Numbered from the stretch's first letter, positions 26,091 through 36,316 are shown. The stretch is DNA of 64,000 nucleotides from Mycobacterium sp. ENV421 (GCF_002887815.1 NZ_PDHO01000009.1:1-64000), one strand, 5' to 3'. Made by a program: numbers and translations. The notes: generated by a model from the sequence alone, not told the origin.

Positions 26091-27467
26091 TCAGCTATCC
26101 ACAGGGCCGTCGTCTGGCTTCTTGTCCTCGGCTTCGGCCTTCTCGTCTTCTGCTTTCTGGAACTCCGCGATCGCCGAGTCGATGTCCACGCCGCTGGTAT
26201 CCCCGCCGATGATCCGGTCGATGAAGCCGGCCGGCTCGTCGAGGTCGGCGGAGCTGGGCAGCAGATCCGGATGCTGCCAGACGGCGTCGCGCGCGTCGAT
26301 GCCGACGGCGTCGGTGAGCCGCTCCCACAGCGCCGCGGCCTCCCGCATCTTGCGGGGCCGCAGTTCCAGCCCGACCAGCGTCGCGAAGGTCTGTTCCGCA
26401 GGTCCGGCGGTGGCCCGGCGGCGTCGCAGCATCTCCGAGAGCGCGGCGGTGCCGGGAATGCGTTCACCGAGTGCGGCGGTGACCACGGTCTGCACCCAGC
26501 CCTCGATCAGCGCCAGCATGGTCTCCAGCCGCTCGAGCGCCGCGGTCTGCTCCGGGGTGGCCTTCGGTTCGAACATGCCCTGGCTGAGCAGCTGTTCCAT
26601 GGCGGCCGGGTCGGTCAGTGCGGCCGGGTTGATGCCCTGCGCCAGTTCCTCGAGGCCGCTCATGTCGATCTTCATGCCCTTGGCGTAGGCCTCGACGGCG
26701 TTGAGCAGTTGGCTGGAGAGCCACGGCACATGGCTGAACAGCCGATGATGAGCCGCCTCGCGCGCGGCCAGGAACGTCATGACCTCGCTGCGCGGCTGCT
26801 CGAGACCCTCGGACAGCGTCTCGATGGCCTCCGGCAGCAGGGCGGCGACGCCGGTCGGTCCCAGCGGCAGGCCGATGTCGGTGGACGTCAGCACCTCGCG
26901 CGACAGCTTCCCGAGCGCCTGGCCCAGCTGCGAACCGAACGCCATGCCGCCCATCTGGGTCATCATCGCCATCAGGGGACCGGCCATCGCCTTGGCTTCC
27001 TCGGGCAACGACTGCGCCCATACCGACGAGATCTGCTCGGCCATCGGGTCGCACAGGCGCTTCCAGCGGTCCAGCGTGCCGTCGACCCAGTCGTTGGGGG
27101 TCCATGCGACGGCTTTGGTCGCCCCGGCGGGCAGCGCGGTCGCCCCGTCCAGCCAGGTGTCGGCCAGGTGCACGGCGTCGGCGACGGCGGTGCTGGTGGC
27201 CGACGGGATGGGAGCGACGAAGCCGATCGAGCTCGACGCGAGCTGGCGGGCCACGTCGTAGTTGACCGGTCCCGAACCGCCGGCCATCGGGTTACCGGCG
27301 CCGCTGAACATCTGGCCGAGCTTGGTGAAGATCTGACCGAGGTCGGCCATGTTGAAGTCGCCGCCGGCGAAGCCGAACGGGTCACCGGGGCCGGGGTTCG
27401 GATCCTTTTTCGGCTTGTCTCGGTCGGGGTCGTCTCCCGCGGAGAAGCCGAACGGCAGGTCAGACAT
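26091..27467 (-). CDS. DUF2342/zincin_2 putative metalloprotease (Rv3195-like)
   Basis: The 458-residue cytosolic protein has a Gly/Pro/Asp/Lys-rich N-terminus (PFGFSAGDDPDRD) and a long helical body. The zincin_2 signature is REAAHHRLFSHVPWL near residue 240, in which E-x-x-H replaces full HExxH. DUF2342 proteins are annotated as hydrolases or coenzyme F420-associated proteins, without a proven activity. The C-terminus is acidic and Lys-rich (EKAEAEDKKPDD). It lies divergent from the PDZ/Lon-like protease gene, a pairing conserved in M. tuberculosis. Confidence 0.83.
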   Translation of the reverse strand: MSDLPFGFSAGDDPDRDKPKKDPNPGPGDPFGFAGGDFNMADLGQIFTKLGQMFSGAGNPMAGGSGPVNYDVARQLASSSIGFVAPIPSATSTAVADAVHLADTWLDGATALPAGATKAVAWTPNDWVDGTLDRWKRLCDPMAEQISSVWAQSLPEEAKAMAGPLMAMMTQMGGMAFGSQLGQALGKLSREVLTSTDIGLPLGPTGVAALLPEAIETLSEGLEQPRSEVMTFLAAREAAHHRLFSHVPWLSSQLLNAVEAYAKGMKIDMSGLEELAQGINPAALTDPAAMEQLLSQGMFEPKATPEQTAALERLETMLALIEGWVQTVVTAALGERIPGTAALSEMLRRRRATAGPAEQTFATLVGLELRPRKMREAAALWERLTDAVGIDARDAVWQHPDLLPSSADLDEPAGFIDRIIGGDTSGVDIDSAIAEFQKAEDEKAEAEDKKPDDGPVDS

Positions 27468-27600
27468 GTCTCAACCGTACTCATCCTGGATCGCCGGCGC
27501 GTAACCGGCGATCACGCTGTCAGTGAACCGGGGCCGCCAGGGGCTCCGGCTATTTCCCCGGGTCGCTGCGCTCCTGCCCGCCGCATCTAATGTTGGCGGC

Positions 27601-28623
27601 GTGAACAGGCGGATTCTGACGCTGCTGACGGCGCTCGTGCCGATTGTCGTCTTCGGTGTGCTGCTGGCGGTCGTGACGGTGCCCTACGTGTCGCTGGGCC
27701 CGGGGCCGACGTTCAACACCCTCGGTGAGGTCGACGGCAAGGAGGTGGTGGCCATCGACGGCACCGAGACCCATCCCACCTCGGGGCACCTGAACATGAC
27801 CACCGTCGCGCAGCGCGACGGGCTGACGCTGGGGCAGGCGCTGACCTTGTGGGTGTCGGGTCGTGAGCAGCTGGTTCCGCGGGATCTGGTGTTCCCGCCG
27901 GACAAGTCGCGCGAGGACGTCGAGAAGGACCAGGACGCCGACTTCAAGCGGTCCGAGGACAGCGCGGAGTACGCGGCGCTGGGATACCTGAAGTACCCCT
28001 CGGCGGTGCGGGTGGAGAAGGTCAACGATCCGGGGCCGTCGGCAGGAAAACTGCAGGACGGCGACGCGATCGCCGCCGTCGACGGTAAGCCGGTAGCGAA
28101 CATCGCCGAGTTCACCGCGTTGCTGAAGGCCACCAAGCCCGGCCAGGAAATCGCCATCGACTACCGGCGCAAGAACGCCCCGCCTGGCGTCGCGCGAATC
28201 ACCTTGGGCCACAACCAAGATCGTGATTACGGCTACCTCGGGGTGGCGGTGCTCGACGCGCCGTGGGCCCCGTTCAAGATCGATTTCAACCTGGCGAACA
28301 TCGGCGGCCCGTCCGCCGGATTGATGTTCAGCCTCGCCGTCATCGACAAGCTGACCACCGGTGATCTGAACGGATCGAAGTTCATCGCCGGCACCGGAAC
28401 GATCAGCGCGGACGGCAAGGTGGGCCCGATCGGCGGCATCACCCACAAGATGCTGGCTGCTCAGGAGGCCGGCGCGAGCGTGTTCCTGGTGCCCGCCGAG
28501 AACTGCGATGAGGCCAAGTCCATGCGCGACGACGGGATGGAATTGGTGAAGGTCGACACGTTGAGCACCGCGGTCGATTCGTTGCACGCGCTGACCTCCG
28601 GTGGGCGTCCGCCCAGCTGCTAG
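27601..28623 (+). CDS. Membrane-anchored PDZ/Lon-like (S16) serine protease (Rv3194c-like)
   Basis: The protein has 340 residues from GTG 27601. Layout: one N-terminal TM (about residues 4-27), an extracellular region, a PDZ domain (about 130-200: DGDAIAAVDGKPV, PGQEIAIDYRR), then a Lon-type catalytic domain with Ser238 in GGPSAGLMFSLA and Lys283 in GGITHKMLAA, the Ser-Lys dyad. No ATPase domain is present, so it is an ATP-independent envelope protease. The longer frame upstream adds 26 residues without a membrane-protein pattern. It matches Rv3194c. Confidence 0.9.
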   Translation: MNRRILTLLTALVPIVVFGVLLAVVTVPYVSLGPGPTFNTLGEVDGKEVVAIDGTETHPTSGHLNMTTVAQRDGLTLGQALTLWVSGREQLVPRDLVFPPDKSREDVEKDQDADFKRSEDSAEYAALGYLKYPSAVRVEKVNDPGPSAGKLQDGDAIAAVDGKPVANIAEFTALLKATKPGQEIAIDYRRKNAPPGVARITLGHNQDRDYGYLGVAVLDAPWAPFKIDFNLANIGGPSAGLMFSLAVIDKLTTGDLNGSKFIAGTGTISADGKVGPIGGITHKMLAAQEAGASVFLVPAENCDEAKSMRDDGMELVKVDTLSTAVDSLHALTSGGRPPSC

Positions 28624-28726
28624 CTCATTGCTGCAGGACCGCATCGTTCTTGCGATGCGTAGAGTTGTGGCCGTACTGCTGCCTCGGCGCGGCGCGGCCG
28701 CCCGACAAGACTCAGGAGCCTGACAG

Positions 28727-31726
28727 GTGAGTATGCGGCCCGGCGCCAGGATGCCGAAGCTGACTCGGCGCAGCCGGATTCTGATCGGTATTGCGCTCAC
28801 AGTCGTCGTGCTGTTGCTGGTGGGGCCACGATTGGTCGACACCTACGTGGACTGGTTGTGGTTCGGCGAGCTGGGCTACCGCTCGGTGTTCTCCACCGTG
28901 CTGGTCACCCGCCTCGTGGTGTTCCTGGTGGCCGCCCTGGCGGTGGGCGCGATCGTCTTCGCCGGACTGGCGTTGGCCTACCGCACCCGGCCGGTGTTCG
29001 TGCCGACGGTCGGGCCGAATGATCCGGTGGCGCGCTACCGGACCGCGGTGATGGCCCGGCTTCGGCTGTTCGGCTTCGGGATTCCCGTCGTCATCGGTGT
29101 GCTGTCCGGGGCGGTGGCGCAGAGCTACTGGGCACGGGTGCAGTTGTTCCTGCACGGCGGTGACTTCGGCATCACCGACCCGCAGTTCGGCAAGGACCTC
29201 GGGTTCTATGCGTTCGATCTGCCGTTCTACCGGCTGGTGCTGTCCTACCTGTTCGTCGCGCTGTTCCTGGCGTTCCTGGCCAACCTGGTCAGTCATTACA
29301 TCTTCGGCGGGATCCGGTTGGCCGGCCGCAGCGGCGTCCTGAGCCGCCCCGCCCGTATTCAGCTGGTGGCCCTGATCGGGACGCTGGTGTTGCTCAAGGC
29401 TTTCGCCTACTGGTTGGACCGCTACGAACTGCTCAGCCACACCCGCGGTGGTAAGCCGTTCACCGGCGCCGGCTACACCGATATCAACGCTGTGCTGCCC
29501 GCCAAGCTGATCCTGCTGGCCATCGCCCTGATCTGCGCGGCCGCGGTGTTCTCCGCTCTCGTGCTGCGGGATCTGCGAATCCCCGCGATCGGCCTGGTGC
29601 TGTTGCTGCTGAGCTCGCTGATCGTCGGGGCGGGCTGGCCGCTGGTCGTCGAGCAGATCAGCGTCAAACCCAATGCCGCGCAGAAGGAAAGCGAATACAT
29701 CAGTCGCAGTATCGCCGCGACCCGGCAGGCGTACGGGCTGACCAACGACCATGTGACGTACCGGGACTACAGCGGCACCGCGCCGACCACCGCGCAGCAG
29801 GTGGCTTCCGACCGGGCGACCACCTCCAACATTCGGGTGCTGGATCCCACGATCATCAGCCCGGCGTTCACCCAGTTCCAGCAGGGCAAGAACTTCTACT
29901 ACTTCCCCGACCAGCTCTCGATCGACCGCTATCAGGGTCCTGACGGGCAGTTGCGCGACTATGTCGTCGCCGCCCGCGAACTCAACCCGGACCGATTGCA
30001 GGACAACCAGCGGGACTGGATCAACCGGCACACCGTCTACACCCACGGCAACGGCTTCATCGCCTCGCCGGCCAATACGGTGCGCGGAATCGCCAACGAC
30101 CCCAACCAGAATGGCGGCTATCCGGAGTTCCTGGCCAGCGTGGTCGGGGCCAACGGCAACGTCGTCTCGCCCGGCCCGGCACCGCTGGATCAGCCGCGGG
30201 TGTACTTCGGCCCGGTCATCTCCAACACCGCTGCGGACTACGCGATCGTCGGCAAGAACGGCGCCGACCGCGAGTACGACTACGAGACCAACACCGAGAC
30301 CAAGAACTACACCTACACCGGAGCCGGCGGTGTGCCGATCGGCAACTGGCTGGCGCGCAGCGTGTTCGCCGCCAAGTTCGCCGAGCGGAACTTCTTGTTC
30401 TCCAACGTGATCGGCAACAACAGCAAGATCTTGTTCAATCGCGACCCCGCACAGCGGGTGGAGGCGGTGGCGCCGTGGCTGACCACCGACAGCACGGTGT
30501 ACCCGGCGATCGTCAACAAGAGGATGGTGTGGGTCATCGACGGCTACACCACCTTGGACAACTACCCGTACTCGGAGTTGACCTCGCTGTCGTCGGCCAC
30601 CGCTGACTCCAACGAGGTGGCCGTCAACCGGTTGGCGCCGGACAAGCAGGTGTCCTACATCCGCAACTCGGTCAAGGCCACCGTCGACGCCTACGACGGC
30701 ACCGTGACGCTCTACGCCCAGGACGAGAGCGACCCGGTGCTGAAGGCGTGGATGGCGGTGTTCCCGGGCACGGTCAAGCCCAAGAGCGACATAACGCCGG
30801 ATCTGGCTGCGCACCTTCGCTATCCGGAGGACCTGTTCAAGGTTCAGCGCATGCTGCTGGCCAAGTACCACGTCGACGACCCGGTGACGTTCTTCTCCAC
30901 CTCGGATTTCTGGGACGTGCCGCTGGACCCCAACCCGACCGCCAGCAGCTACCAGCCGCCGTACTACATCGTCGCCAAAGACCTTGCCCGCAATACCGAT
31001 ACGGCGTCGTTCCAGCTGACCAGCGCGATGAACCGGTTCCGGCGGGACTTCCTGGCCGCCTACATCAGCGCCAGTTCCGACCCCGACACGTATGGCCGCA
31101 TCACGGTGCTGACCATTCCGGGTCAGGTCAACGGTCCGAAGCTGGCGTTCAACGCGATCAGCACTGATACGGCGGTCAGCCAAGACCTCGGCGTGATCGG
31201 CCGCGACAATCAGAACCGAATACGGTGGGGCAATCTGCTGACCCTGCCGGTCGGGCAGGGCGGCCTGATCTACGTGTCGCCGGTGTATGCCTCACCGGGC
31301 AGCAGTGATGCCGCGTCGTCGTATCCGCGTTTGATCCGCGTGGCGATGATGTACAACGACAAGGTCGGCTATGGCCCGACGGTCAGCACCGCGCTGGACG
31401 GCATCTTCGGTGCCGGCGCGGGTGCGACAGCCACCGGTCCGGCCCCGGCCAGTCCACCGGGCGGTCAGCCACCGGGCTCCCGACCGCCTGCTGCTCCGGC
31501 ACCGGCGCCGGGCAGCGCGCCTGAGGTGCCGACGCCGGTGGCGGGGGTGCCGGCCACGCCGGGTGTCCCGACGACGTTGTCACCGTCGAAGTCTGCGGCG
31601 CTGAACGACGTCGAGACGGCGCTGGGCGCGGTGCAGGAAGCCCAAAAGAACGGCAACTTCGCCGATTACGGTGATGCGCTGCAACGCCTCGACGACGCGA
31701 TGAAGAAGTACGAGGCCGCCAAGTAG
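28727..31726 (+). CDS. UPF0182 family large integral membrane protein (Rv3193c-like)
   Basis: The protein has 999 residues. Seven to eight TM helices occupy about residues 10-330 ([69 protein letters not shown], further helices to [15 protein letters not shown]). A large Tyr/Asn-rich extracellular domain follows (about 330-885), then a Pro/Ala-rich linker and a C-terminal helical hairpin ([14 protein letters not shown]). The family is conserved in actinobacteria and cyanobacteria without a proven function. The start is GTG 28727, with caggag upstream. Confidence 0.92.
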   Translation: MSMRPGARMPKLTRRSRILIGIALTVVVLLLVGPRLVDTYVDWLWFGELGYRSVFSTVLVTRLVVFLVAALAVGAIVFAGLALAYRTRPVFVPTVGPNDPVARYRTAVMARLRLFGFGIPVVIGVLSGAVAQSYWARVQLFLHGGDFGITDPQFGKDLGFYAFDLPFYRLVLSYLFVALFLAFLANLVSHYIFGGIRLAGRSGVLSRPARIQLVALIGTLVLLKAFAYWLDRYELLSHTRGGKPFTGAGYTDINAVLPAKLILLAIALICAAAVFSALVLRDLRIPAIGLVLLLLSSLIVGAGWPLVVEQISVKPNAAQKESEYISRSIAATRQAYGLTNDHVTYRDYSGTAPTTAQQVASDRATTSNIRVLDPTIISPAFTQFQQGKNFYYFPDQLSIDRYQGPDGQLRDYVVAARELNPDRLQDNQRDWINRHTVYTHGNGFIASPANTVRGIANDPNQNGGYPEFLASVVGANGNVVSPGPAPLDQPRVYFGPVISNTAADYAIVGKNGADREYDYETNTETKNYTYTGAGGVPIGNWLARSVFAAKFAERNFLFSNVIGNNSKILFNRDPAQRVEAVAPWLTTDSTVYPAIVNKRMVWVIDGYTTLDNYPYSELTSLSSATADSNEVAVNRLAPDKQVSYIRNSVKATVDAYDGTVTLYAQDESDPVLKAWMAVFPGTVKPKSDITPDLAAHLRYPEDLFKVQRMLLAKYHVDDPVTFFSTSDFWDVPLDPNPTASSYQPPYYIVAKDLARNTDTASFQLTSAMNRFRRDFLAAYISASSDPDTYGRITVLTIPGQVNGPKLAFNAISTDTAVSQDLGVIGRDNQNRIRWGNLLTLPVGQGGLIYVSPVYASPGSSDAASSYPRLIRVAMMYNDKVGYGPTVSTALDGIFGAGAGATATGPAPASPPGGQPPGSRPPAAPAPAPGSAPEVPTPVAGVPATPGVPTTLSPSKSAALNDVETALGAVQEAQKNGNFADYGDALQRLDDAMKKYEAAK

Positions 31727-31738
31727 CGAAGGTGCCGC

Positions 31739-32650
31739 ATGCGTGAGTTGGTAGTGCTCGGCACCGCCAGTCAGGTGCCGACCCGCTACCGCAACCACAA
31801 CGGTTATCTGCTGCGCTGGGACGACGAGGGCATCCTGTTCGATCCCGGCGAGGGCACCCAGCGCCAGATGATGCTGGCCGGGGTGTCGGTCAGTGCGGTG
31901 AACCGGTTGTGCCTCACGCATTTCCACGGCGACCACTGTCTCGGGGTGCCCGGCATCATCCAGCGGGCGTCACTCGATCAGGTGGATCACCCTCTGGTTG
32001 CACACTTTCCGGCATCGGGCCGCGAATACTTCGACCGGTTGCGGCACGCCTCGGTGTTCTACGACCGGGTGGAGGTGCGCGAGCAGCCGGTCTCTGCCGA
32101 CGGTGTTGTTGCGACCGGCCCGTTCGGTGTGCTCGAAGCTACCGCGTTGGAGCATTCGACCGACGTGTTCGGCTACCGGCTGGTCGAGCCGGACGGTCGG
32201 CGGTTCATTCCGGAGTTGTTGTCCCGCTTCGGGATCAGCGGGCCGTTGGTGGGTGAGTTGGAACGCGCGGGATCGCTGCGGGTGGGGGACCGGGTGGTCG
32301 ATGTGGCGCAAGTCAGTGAGCCGCGGCCGGGGCAGCGGTTCGCGTTCGTGATGGACACCCGGCTCTGCGATGGGGTGTACGCGCTCGCCGACGGCGCCGA
32401 CATGTTGGTGATCGAAGCGACGTTCCTGACTGAGGACGAGGATCTGGCGCACCGGTACGGGCACCTGACGGCGCGGCAGGCGGCCGCGGTGGCGTCGGAG
32501 TGTGGGGTGGGCACATTGGTGCTGACGCACTTCTCACAGCGCTATGTCGGCGCCGCAGCGCGGTACGCCGATGAGGCCGCCGCGGTGTTCTCCGGCGAGC
32601 TGGTGGTGGCGGAGGATCTGATGCGGGTGCCGGTGCCGGCGCGCCGTTAG
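31739..32650 (+). CDS. rnz: Ribonuclease Z (metallo-beta-lactamase fold)
   Basis: The protein has 303 residues. The zinc motif H61-F-H63-G-D65-H66-C is preceded by the family start [18 protein letters not shown], and further ligands lie in [31 protein letters not shown] and [10 protein letters not shown]. This full set identifies the tRNA 3-prime endonuclease RNase Z rather than a hydrolytic lactamase; it trims tRNA precursors without encoded CCA. It starts 12 bases after UPF0182 on the same strand. Its last 4 bases overlap the convergent putative lipoprotein gene. Confidence 0.9.
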   Translation: MRELVVLGTASQVPTRYRNHNGYLLRWDDEGILFDPGEGTQRQMMLAGVSVSAVNRLCLTHFHGDHCLGVPGIIQRASLDQVDHPLVAHFPASGREYFDRLRHASVFYDRVEVREQPVSADGVVATGPFGVLEATALEHSTDVFGYRLVEPDGRRFIPELLSRFGISGPLVGELERAGSLRVGDRVVDVAQVSEPRPGQRFAFVMDTRLCDGVYALADGADMLVIEATFLTEDEDLAHRYGHLTARQAAAVASECGVGTLVLTHFSQRYVGAAARYADEAAAVFSGELVVAEDLMRVPVPARR

Positions 32651-33276
32651 GGCGTGGGCAGACCGACGCGCAGGGCGATGGCTTGCTTCTGCCCGACGTT
32701 GGTGACGAAGTCGGCCGCGGCAGGCTGTCCGGGCAGGCCGTCGAACTCGATGCGCGCCAGAGTGGAGCTCTCGGTGAAGAGCAGGACGCTCACCGACTTC
32801 TTGCCGTCGGGGGAGTTGCCGGCGACCACGGTGCCGCCGGTGCCGACGATCGAGGGCTGCGGAGGGCCGGGTGTGACGGCCTTCTGCAGGCTGGCCTGGG
32901 CCTCGGCGAGGGCGGAGGGTCCGGCGGCGGGGTTGTCGAGGGCGACCAGCAGGATGCTGACGGCCTTGGTCTGCTCCTCGTTGACGAACAGCACCTCGGC
33001 GCCGGGCCGGCTGTCCGGGTTGGGGGTCGGCGGCTGGTCGACGAAGGCGTCGCCGGTGGCGGAAATGTCGCCGGCCTGCAGCAGCAGGCGGGTGTAGTCG
33101 ACGGGGGCGGCCTTGGGCTTGGTGCTCGTGGTCGCGGTGACACCCGGCAGGGCGGGTACCGACGCGGCGGGTTTGCTTGTGTCCAGGCCCGATTCGTTGT
33201 CACAGGCTGTCGTACCGAGGGCGACCGCGGCGACCATCGCGGCCGCGGCGACGCGGCGGGTGTGTTTTCGTTTCAT
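32647..33276 (-). CDS. Putative exported lipoprotein, mycobacteria-type
   Basis: The protein has 209 residues from ATG 33276 ([14 protein letters not shown]). The signal peptide leads to VALGTTAC at Cys25. The box lacks the ideal Leu at -3, so lipidation is likely but not certain. The mature part starts with a Thr/Ser/Pro/Lys-rich linker and then a compact domain with repeated VSILLVALD and [17 protein letters not shown] beta segments. No family function is known to me. An in-frame extension reaching 33558 crosses the tRNA gene and is rejected as the true start. Confidence 0.7.
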   Translation of the reverse strand: MKRKHTRRVAAAAMVAAVALGTTACDNESGLDTSKPAASVPALPGVTATTSTKPKAAPVDYTRLLLQAGDISATGDAFVDQPPTPNPDSRPGAEVLFVNEEQTKAVSILLVALDNPAAGPSALAEAQASLQKAVTPGPPQPSIVGTGGTVVAGNSPDGKKSVSVLLFTESSTLARIEFDGLPGQPAAADFVTNVGQKQAIALRVGLPTP

Positions 33277-33407
33277 CTCCAACGAGCCTGTCGACTTCCG
33301 GTCTGAGACGCAAGTGAATACGGGGGGCGTGTGACGAACTCGTGACGGCGGGCTCAGCGTTCGTGACATCGTTCCCAGGGCAACGAATATGCCTCTGAGC
33401 ACCCGAT

Positions 33408-33437
33408 TTGGAAGCACTGGTCGACGTTGGGTAACGT
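33408..33437 (+). promoter_or_regulatory. Promoter of the initiator tRNA
   Basis: ttggaa (33408-33413) and taacgt (33432-33437, a TANNNT mycobacterial -10) are 18 bases apart. Transcription would begin near 33444, about six bases before the mature tRNA, fitting a short 5-prime leader removed by RNase P. Confidence 0.5.
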
Positions 33438-33449
33438 TGCGTTCACCGA

Positions 33450-33526
33450 CGCGGGGTGGAGCAGCTCGGTAGCTCGCTGGGCTCATAACCCAGAGGTCGC
33501 AGGTTCGAATCCTGTCCCCGCTACCA
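33450..33526 (+). tRNA. Initiator tRNA-fMet (CAT anticodon)
   Basis: The gene is 77 bases including encoded CCA. The acceptor arm is CGCGGGG with CCCCGCT, leaving position 1 (C) unpaired with position 72 (T), the initiator hallmark that blocks EF-Tu and allows formylation. The anticodon stem has three G-C pairs (ctGGG / CCCag) around loop ctCATaa, also initiator-specific. The D-arm (gagc-agctcggta-gctc) and T-arm (gcagg-ttcgaat-cctgt) are intact. Confidence 0.97.
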
Positions 33527-33539
33527 AAGTTGATTGATC

Positions 33540-33577
33540 GAACCACGGTCCTTTTCAAGGGCCGTGGTTCGTTTTTT
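33540..33577 (+). terminator. Rho-independent terminator of the initiator tRNA
   Basis: A 12-pair stem (gaaccacggtcc, 33540-33551, with gggccgtggttc, 33559-33570, including one G-T pair) has loop ttttcaa and is followed by a six-T run at 33572-33577. It lies 13 bases after the tRNA and is the clearest intrinsic terminator in the window. Confidence 0.93.
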
Positions 33578-33701
33578 CGCTAGGCGGCCCTTGCGCCGTC
33601 AACGACCAAAAGCGGACCAGACATGCCCGCCGGCCGTGGAGACTGGCGGCCCGCCACCCTTCGCTGGTATTCATAAACCAGCAGGTCTGAAGGGGGATGG
33701 C

Positions 33702-34031
33702 ATGTCGCTTCGGGTCAACATCGAGCATTTGGCCGCGTCCGGCACAAAGGTCGCATGCCATGGCGAGGACGTGGCGGCGAAGCACGCGGCGGCGGCCAGC
33801 CGGATCGATGCCGCCCAGGCCGGCTGGCAGGGCGCGTCCGCAGCGGCGGTGGCCCTGCTCTCCGAGCAGTGGGTGACGACCACCAGTGCGCTTGTCACGC
33901 GTCTGAGCGATCACGCAGAAGGCCTGCATGCCAGCGCGCTCGGTTTCACCGAAATGGAGCAGCGGAGCAGCCAGGCGTTGGAACAACCAGCGCAGGCGGC
34001 GAACGCCATCGCCGGCCAGACGAACATGTGA
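33702..34031 (+). CDS. WXG-like helical partner protein, cassette 1
   Basis: The 109-residue, signal-less, all-helical protein has a W-x-G turn (AGWQGASAAAVALL, near residue 42) between two Ala-rich helices, as in WXG100/EspC-like type VII substrates. A second conserved block, W-x5-TSALVTRLSDHAEGLHAS, then FTEMEQR, is shared with the small protein at 43219. It is preceded by a good ribosome-binding site (gaaggggg) and by a ctggt-N8-accag inverted repeat at 33664-33681. It is the first gene of a three-gene cassette, 6 bases before the hydrolase. A secretion partner or chaperone role is inferred. Confidence 0.75.
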   Translation: MSLRVNIEHLAASGTKVACHGEDVAAKHAAAASRIDAAQAGWQGASAAAVALLSEQWVTTTSALVTRLSDHAEGLHASALGFTEMEQRSSQALEQPAQAANAIAGQTNM

Positions 34032-34037
34032 GCCCCG

Positions 34038-35699
34038 GTGCCCCTGACCGTCCAGGATATCGAGCGCTGGAACGCGGGCGACGTACGTGAGGTGTTCCAC
34101 GCCGCCTCCAGCCGCGCACAAGCGGCCAAGGATGCCGCCGACGGCCTCGCGACACTGCCGGCTTTCGAGACGTGGGGTGGTCACGCGGCCGACGCTGCCA
34201 AGGACGCCATCGGAGAAACGCGTCAGGATCTCGACGCGCACGGTGACGAAGCGCTCGTCGTCGCCAATGCCGCCCGCAACGCCGCGGACGAGATTGAGCG
34301 CATCAAATCGAAGCTCGCGACGCTGAAGGCTGACGCCGCCTCGCTTGGCATGGAGATTGACCCGGTAGCGGGGACCGTCGTGCCAGGGCCATCGGTCCGC
34401 AATCCGATGGAGGCCGAGCTCAAGGAGATGCAGCTGCAACCCCGGGTGGACAAGATTGTGGCGGAAGCCAACGCGGTCGATATGGCTCTGGCCAACGCCA
34501 TCAACATGGCAAGTGGCAAGACACCGATCCCGCCGACACTGCATGCCAGTGACCCCGACGTCCAGAACGTTCTCAACGGCGCTCCACTGCCTGATGACCC
34601 CAAGCAGTTTCACGATCTGTGGGAGAAGTTGTCCAAGGAGGACCGTGACCTGCTCTACAGCCGCGACCACAACATCGGCAATCACCCGGGCATGAGTTGG
34701 GGCCAGGATGCGAACGGCGGCGGCAAGGACTACTACAACCGGCTGCACCTCGACGATCTCCTGCACACCAACCAAGCCAACCTCGACAGGTTGCGCGCCG
34801 CACATCCCGACTGGGCACGAGGTGATGCGCCCTTCATGCTGTCGGACGAATACAAGGATTGGAAAGCCCAGTGGGACAGTGTAAATCACCACCAGGCCGA
34901 ATACTCGCAGGTGCGTCAGGGACTGAACTCGCAGGACGGTCTGCCGCGCATGCTGGGCCTCCTCGACGACAAGGGGCACGCCGCCATTGCCATCAACAAC
35001 CCCGATACTGCGCGGCGAACCGCCACGTTCGTCCCAGGCACCGGCCAGGACTTGAGCCGGCTTGAATTCAGCACCAGCAAGTCGCAGCAGATGCTCCAAT
35101 CTGCCCTGCGCGCCGACCCGACTCTGAAGCCGGGCGATGTTTCGGTGACGACGTGGATGGGCTATGACCGTCCGATGAGCGTCATCACCGACGCACCGTC
35201 GACCAGCTACGCCCATAACGGCGCCCAGGCGCTCGATGACTTCCAGGCCGGTTTGCGTGCCTCGCACAACGATGTGGCCGCCGGCGGAGCGTCGATCAAC
35301 ACGGTGATCGGACACAGCTACGGGTCGACGTTGGTCGGCGCAGCAGGCCTCGACGGCCACACCCTTGACGCCAATAGCGTTGTGGCGGTGGGGAGCCCAG
35401 GCGTACTGGCCGGCCACGCGAGCGACCTGAGCCTCGCGCCGGGTGCACACGTCTTCGCGACCCGCGCGGAAAACGACATCATCGGTATCGCCACCTACGC
35501 ATCGCTGGGCCCCGACCCCATGTCATCGAAGTTCGGTGGCATCCCATTCGAGGCCGCGCCGGGCCCTGCCGGACCCTTGGGGCTGCCGACTATCGACGCA
35601 CACAGCAGTTACTGGAGTGCCGGCAACCCGGCACTCGATAACATGGGGCGCATTATTGCCGGACAGACGACCGTCACCCCGCCGCGGTTCACCCCATGA
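34038..35699 (+). CDS. DUF1023 alpha/beta-hydrolase with WXG-like N-terminus, cassette 1
   Basis: The protein has 553 residues from GTG 34038. The N-terminal 120 residues are helical with DIERWNAGDVREVFHAAS and a W-G-G turn (FETWGGHAADAAKDA), resembling WXG/LXG type VII secretion domains. A linker (about 120-280) follows, then a DUF1023 alpha/beta-hydrolase: VPGTGQDL, WMGYDRP, nucleophile elbow GHSYGS with Ser427, SPGV, an Asp in RAENDII and a His in IDAHSSYW. There is no Sec signal, as expected for a type VII substrate. The substrate is unknown; lipase, esterase or cutinase-like activity is possible. It overlaps the lipoprotein gene by ATGA. Confidence 0.83.
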   Translation: MPLTVQDIERWNAGDVREVFHAASSRAQAAKDAADGLATLPAFETWGGHAADAAKDAIGETRQDLDAHGDEALVVANAARNAADEIERIKSKLATLKADAASLGMEIDPVAGTVVPGPSVRNPMEAELKEMQLQPRVDKIVAEANAVDMALANAINMASGKTPIPPTLHASDPDVQNVLNGAPLPDDPKQFHDLWEKLSKEDRDLLYSRDHNIGNHPGMSWGQDANGGGKDYYNRLHLDDLLHTNQANLDRLRAAHPDWARGDAPFMLSDEYKDWKAQWDSVNHHQAEYSQVRQGLNSQDGLPRMLGLLDDKGHAAIAINNPDTARRTATFVPGTGQDLSRLEFSTSKSQQMLQSALRADPTLKPGDVSVTTWMGYDRPMSVITDAPSTSYAHNGAQALDDFQAGLRASHNDVAAGGASINTVIGHSYGSTLVGAAGLDGHTLDANSVVAVGSPGVLAGHASDLSLAPGAHVFATRAENDIIGIATYASLGPDPMSSKFGGIPFEAAPGPAGPLGLPTIDAHSSYWSAGNPALDNMGRIIAGQTTVTPPRFTP

Positions 35700-36316
35700 C
35701 CGCCAGGCGCGCATCCCTTGTTGCCGCGCTGGCGCTTACCGCCGCAGCAGTGGTGGCCTGTTCGTCGTCATCGCCATCGCTTGGACCCCCGTCGCCGACC
35801 GGCGCCACCGCCATCCCAGGAGGCCCCATGGAGTCGCTGCCTGTTCCTGCCTCGCCCAAGATCCCGACCAGTCAACAGGAAGCGCAGGACACCCTGACCG
35901 GCTATCTGCAGAAGACGGTCGATGCGCTGCCGAAGGGCACCAGTCTCGACGGCACGCGCTACATCGTGGGCGACGGCACCGCGTATTGCGAGGACAACCC
36001 CAGCGGCCCGGATGCGCCGGTGCATGTTGAGGATTGGCGAGATATGGAACTGCCGCCTGGTACTGATTTCGCCGCCATCATCAGCCAGACCGGCGACATC
36101 TGGAAGCAATGGGGCTGGAAGGTCATCGAGCGTGACGGCTTCACCAAACCAAACCGTTTCGGCTACGCGCCGGACGGTTACATCCTGCAAATTGAAGCGC
36201 GTCCTGATCCCAAATTCGCGCCGTCGCTGGTGGGGTCCTCGCCGTGTTTCTCCGGAAATCTGAAGAGCGGCAACGTGTCTAGGCCGGCCATCATCCAGCA
36301 GGCTCCGCAGCAGTAG
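35696..36316 (+). CDS. Lipoprotein of cassette 1
   Basis: The protein has 206 residues. The signal peptide ends in the lipobox VVAC with lipid Cys22. A Ser/Pro-rich tether follows, then a domain with two cysteines (TAYCEDN, SSPCFSG) and a central WKQWGWKVIERDGF region. The layout matches the lipoprotein at 45259 (two late Cys flanking a Trp-containing helix), although overall identity looks low. Translational coupling to the hydrolase (ATGA) implies a joint role: surface receptor, activator, or self-protection against the secreted hydrolase. Those roles are inference. Confidence 0.78.
   Translation: MTARRASLVAALALTAAAVVACSSSSPSLGPPSPTGATAIPGGPMESLPVPASPKIPTSQQEAQDTLTGYLQKTVDALPKGTSLDGTRYIVGDGTAYCEDNPSGPDAPVHVEDWRDMELPPGTDFAAIISQTGDIWKQWGWKVIERDGFTKPNRFGYAPDGYILQIEARPDPKFAPSLVGSSPCFSGNLKSGNVSRPAIIQQAPQQ

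Noticed and set aside
25392..27590. A 732-codon plus-strand frame opposite the ThiF-like and zincin genes
   Set aside because: It runs across two minus-strand genes and their gap, and its Arg/Pro/Gln-rich product lacks any motif.
28712..31183. An 823-codon minus-strand frame opposite the UPF0182 gene
   Set aside because: Its His/Arg/Gln/Val/Gly-rich translation is typical of antisense frames in high-GC genes, while the plus strand encodes a coherent membrane protein.
33277..33558. N-terminal extension of the lipoprotein up to 33558
   Set aside because: It reads through the initiator tRNA and part of its terminator in antisense, and would bury the signal peptide.
33555..35450. A 631-codon minus-strand frame opposite cassette 1
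   Set aside because: It spans the terminator and two coupled plus-strand genes with recognisable domains, and its product has no domain-like pattern.
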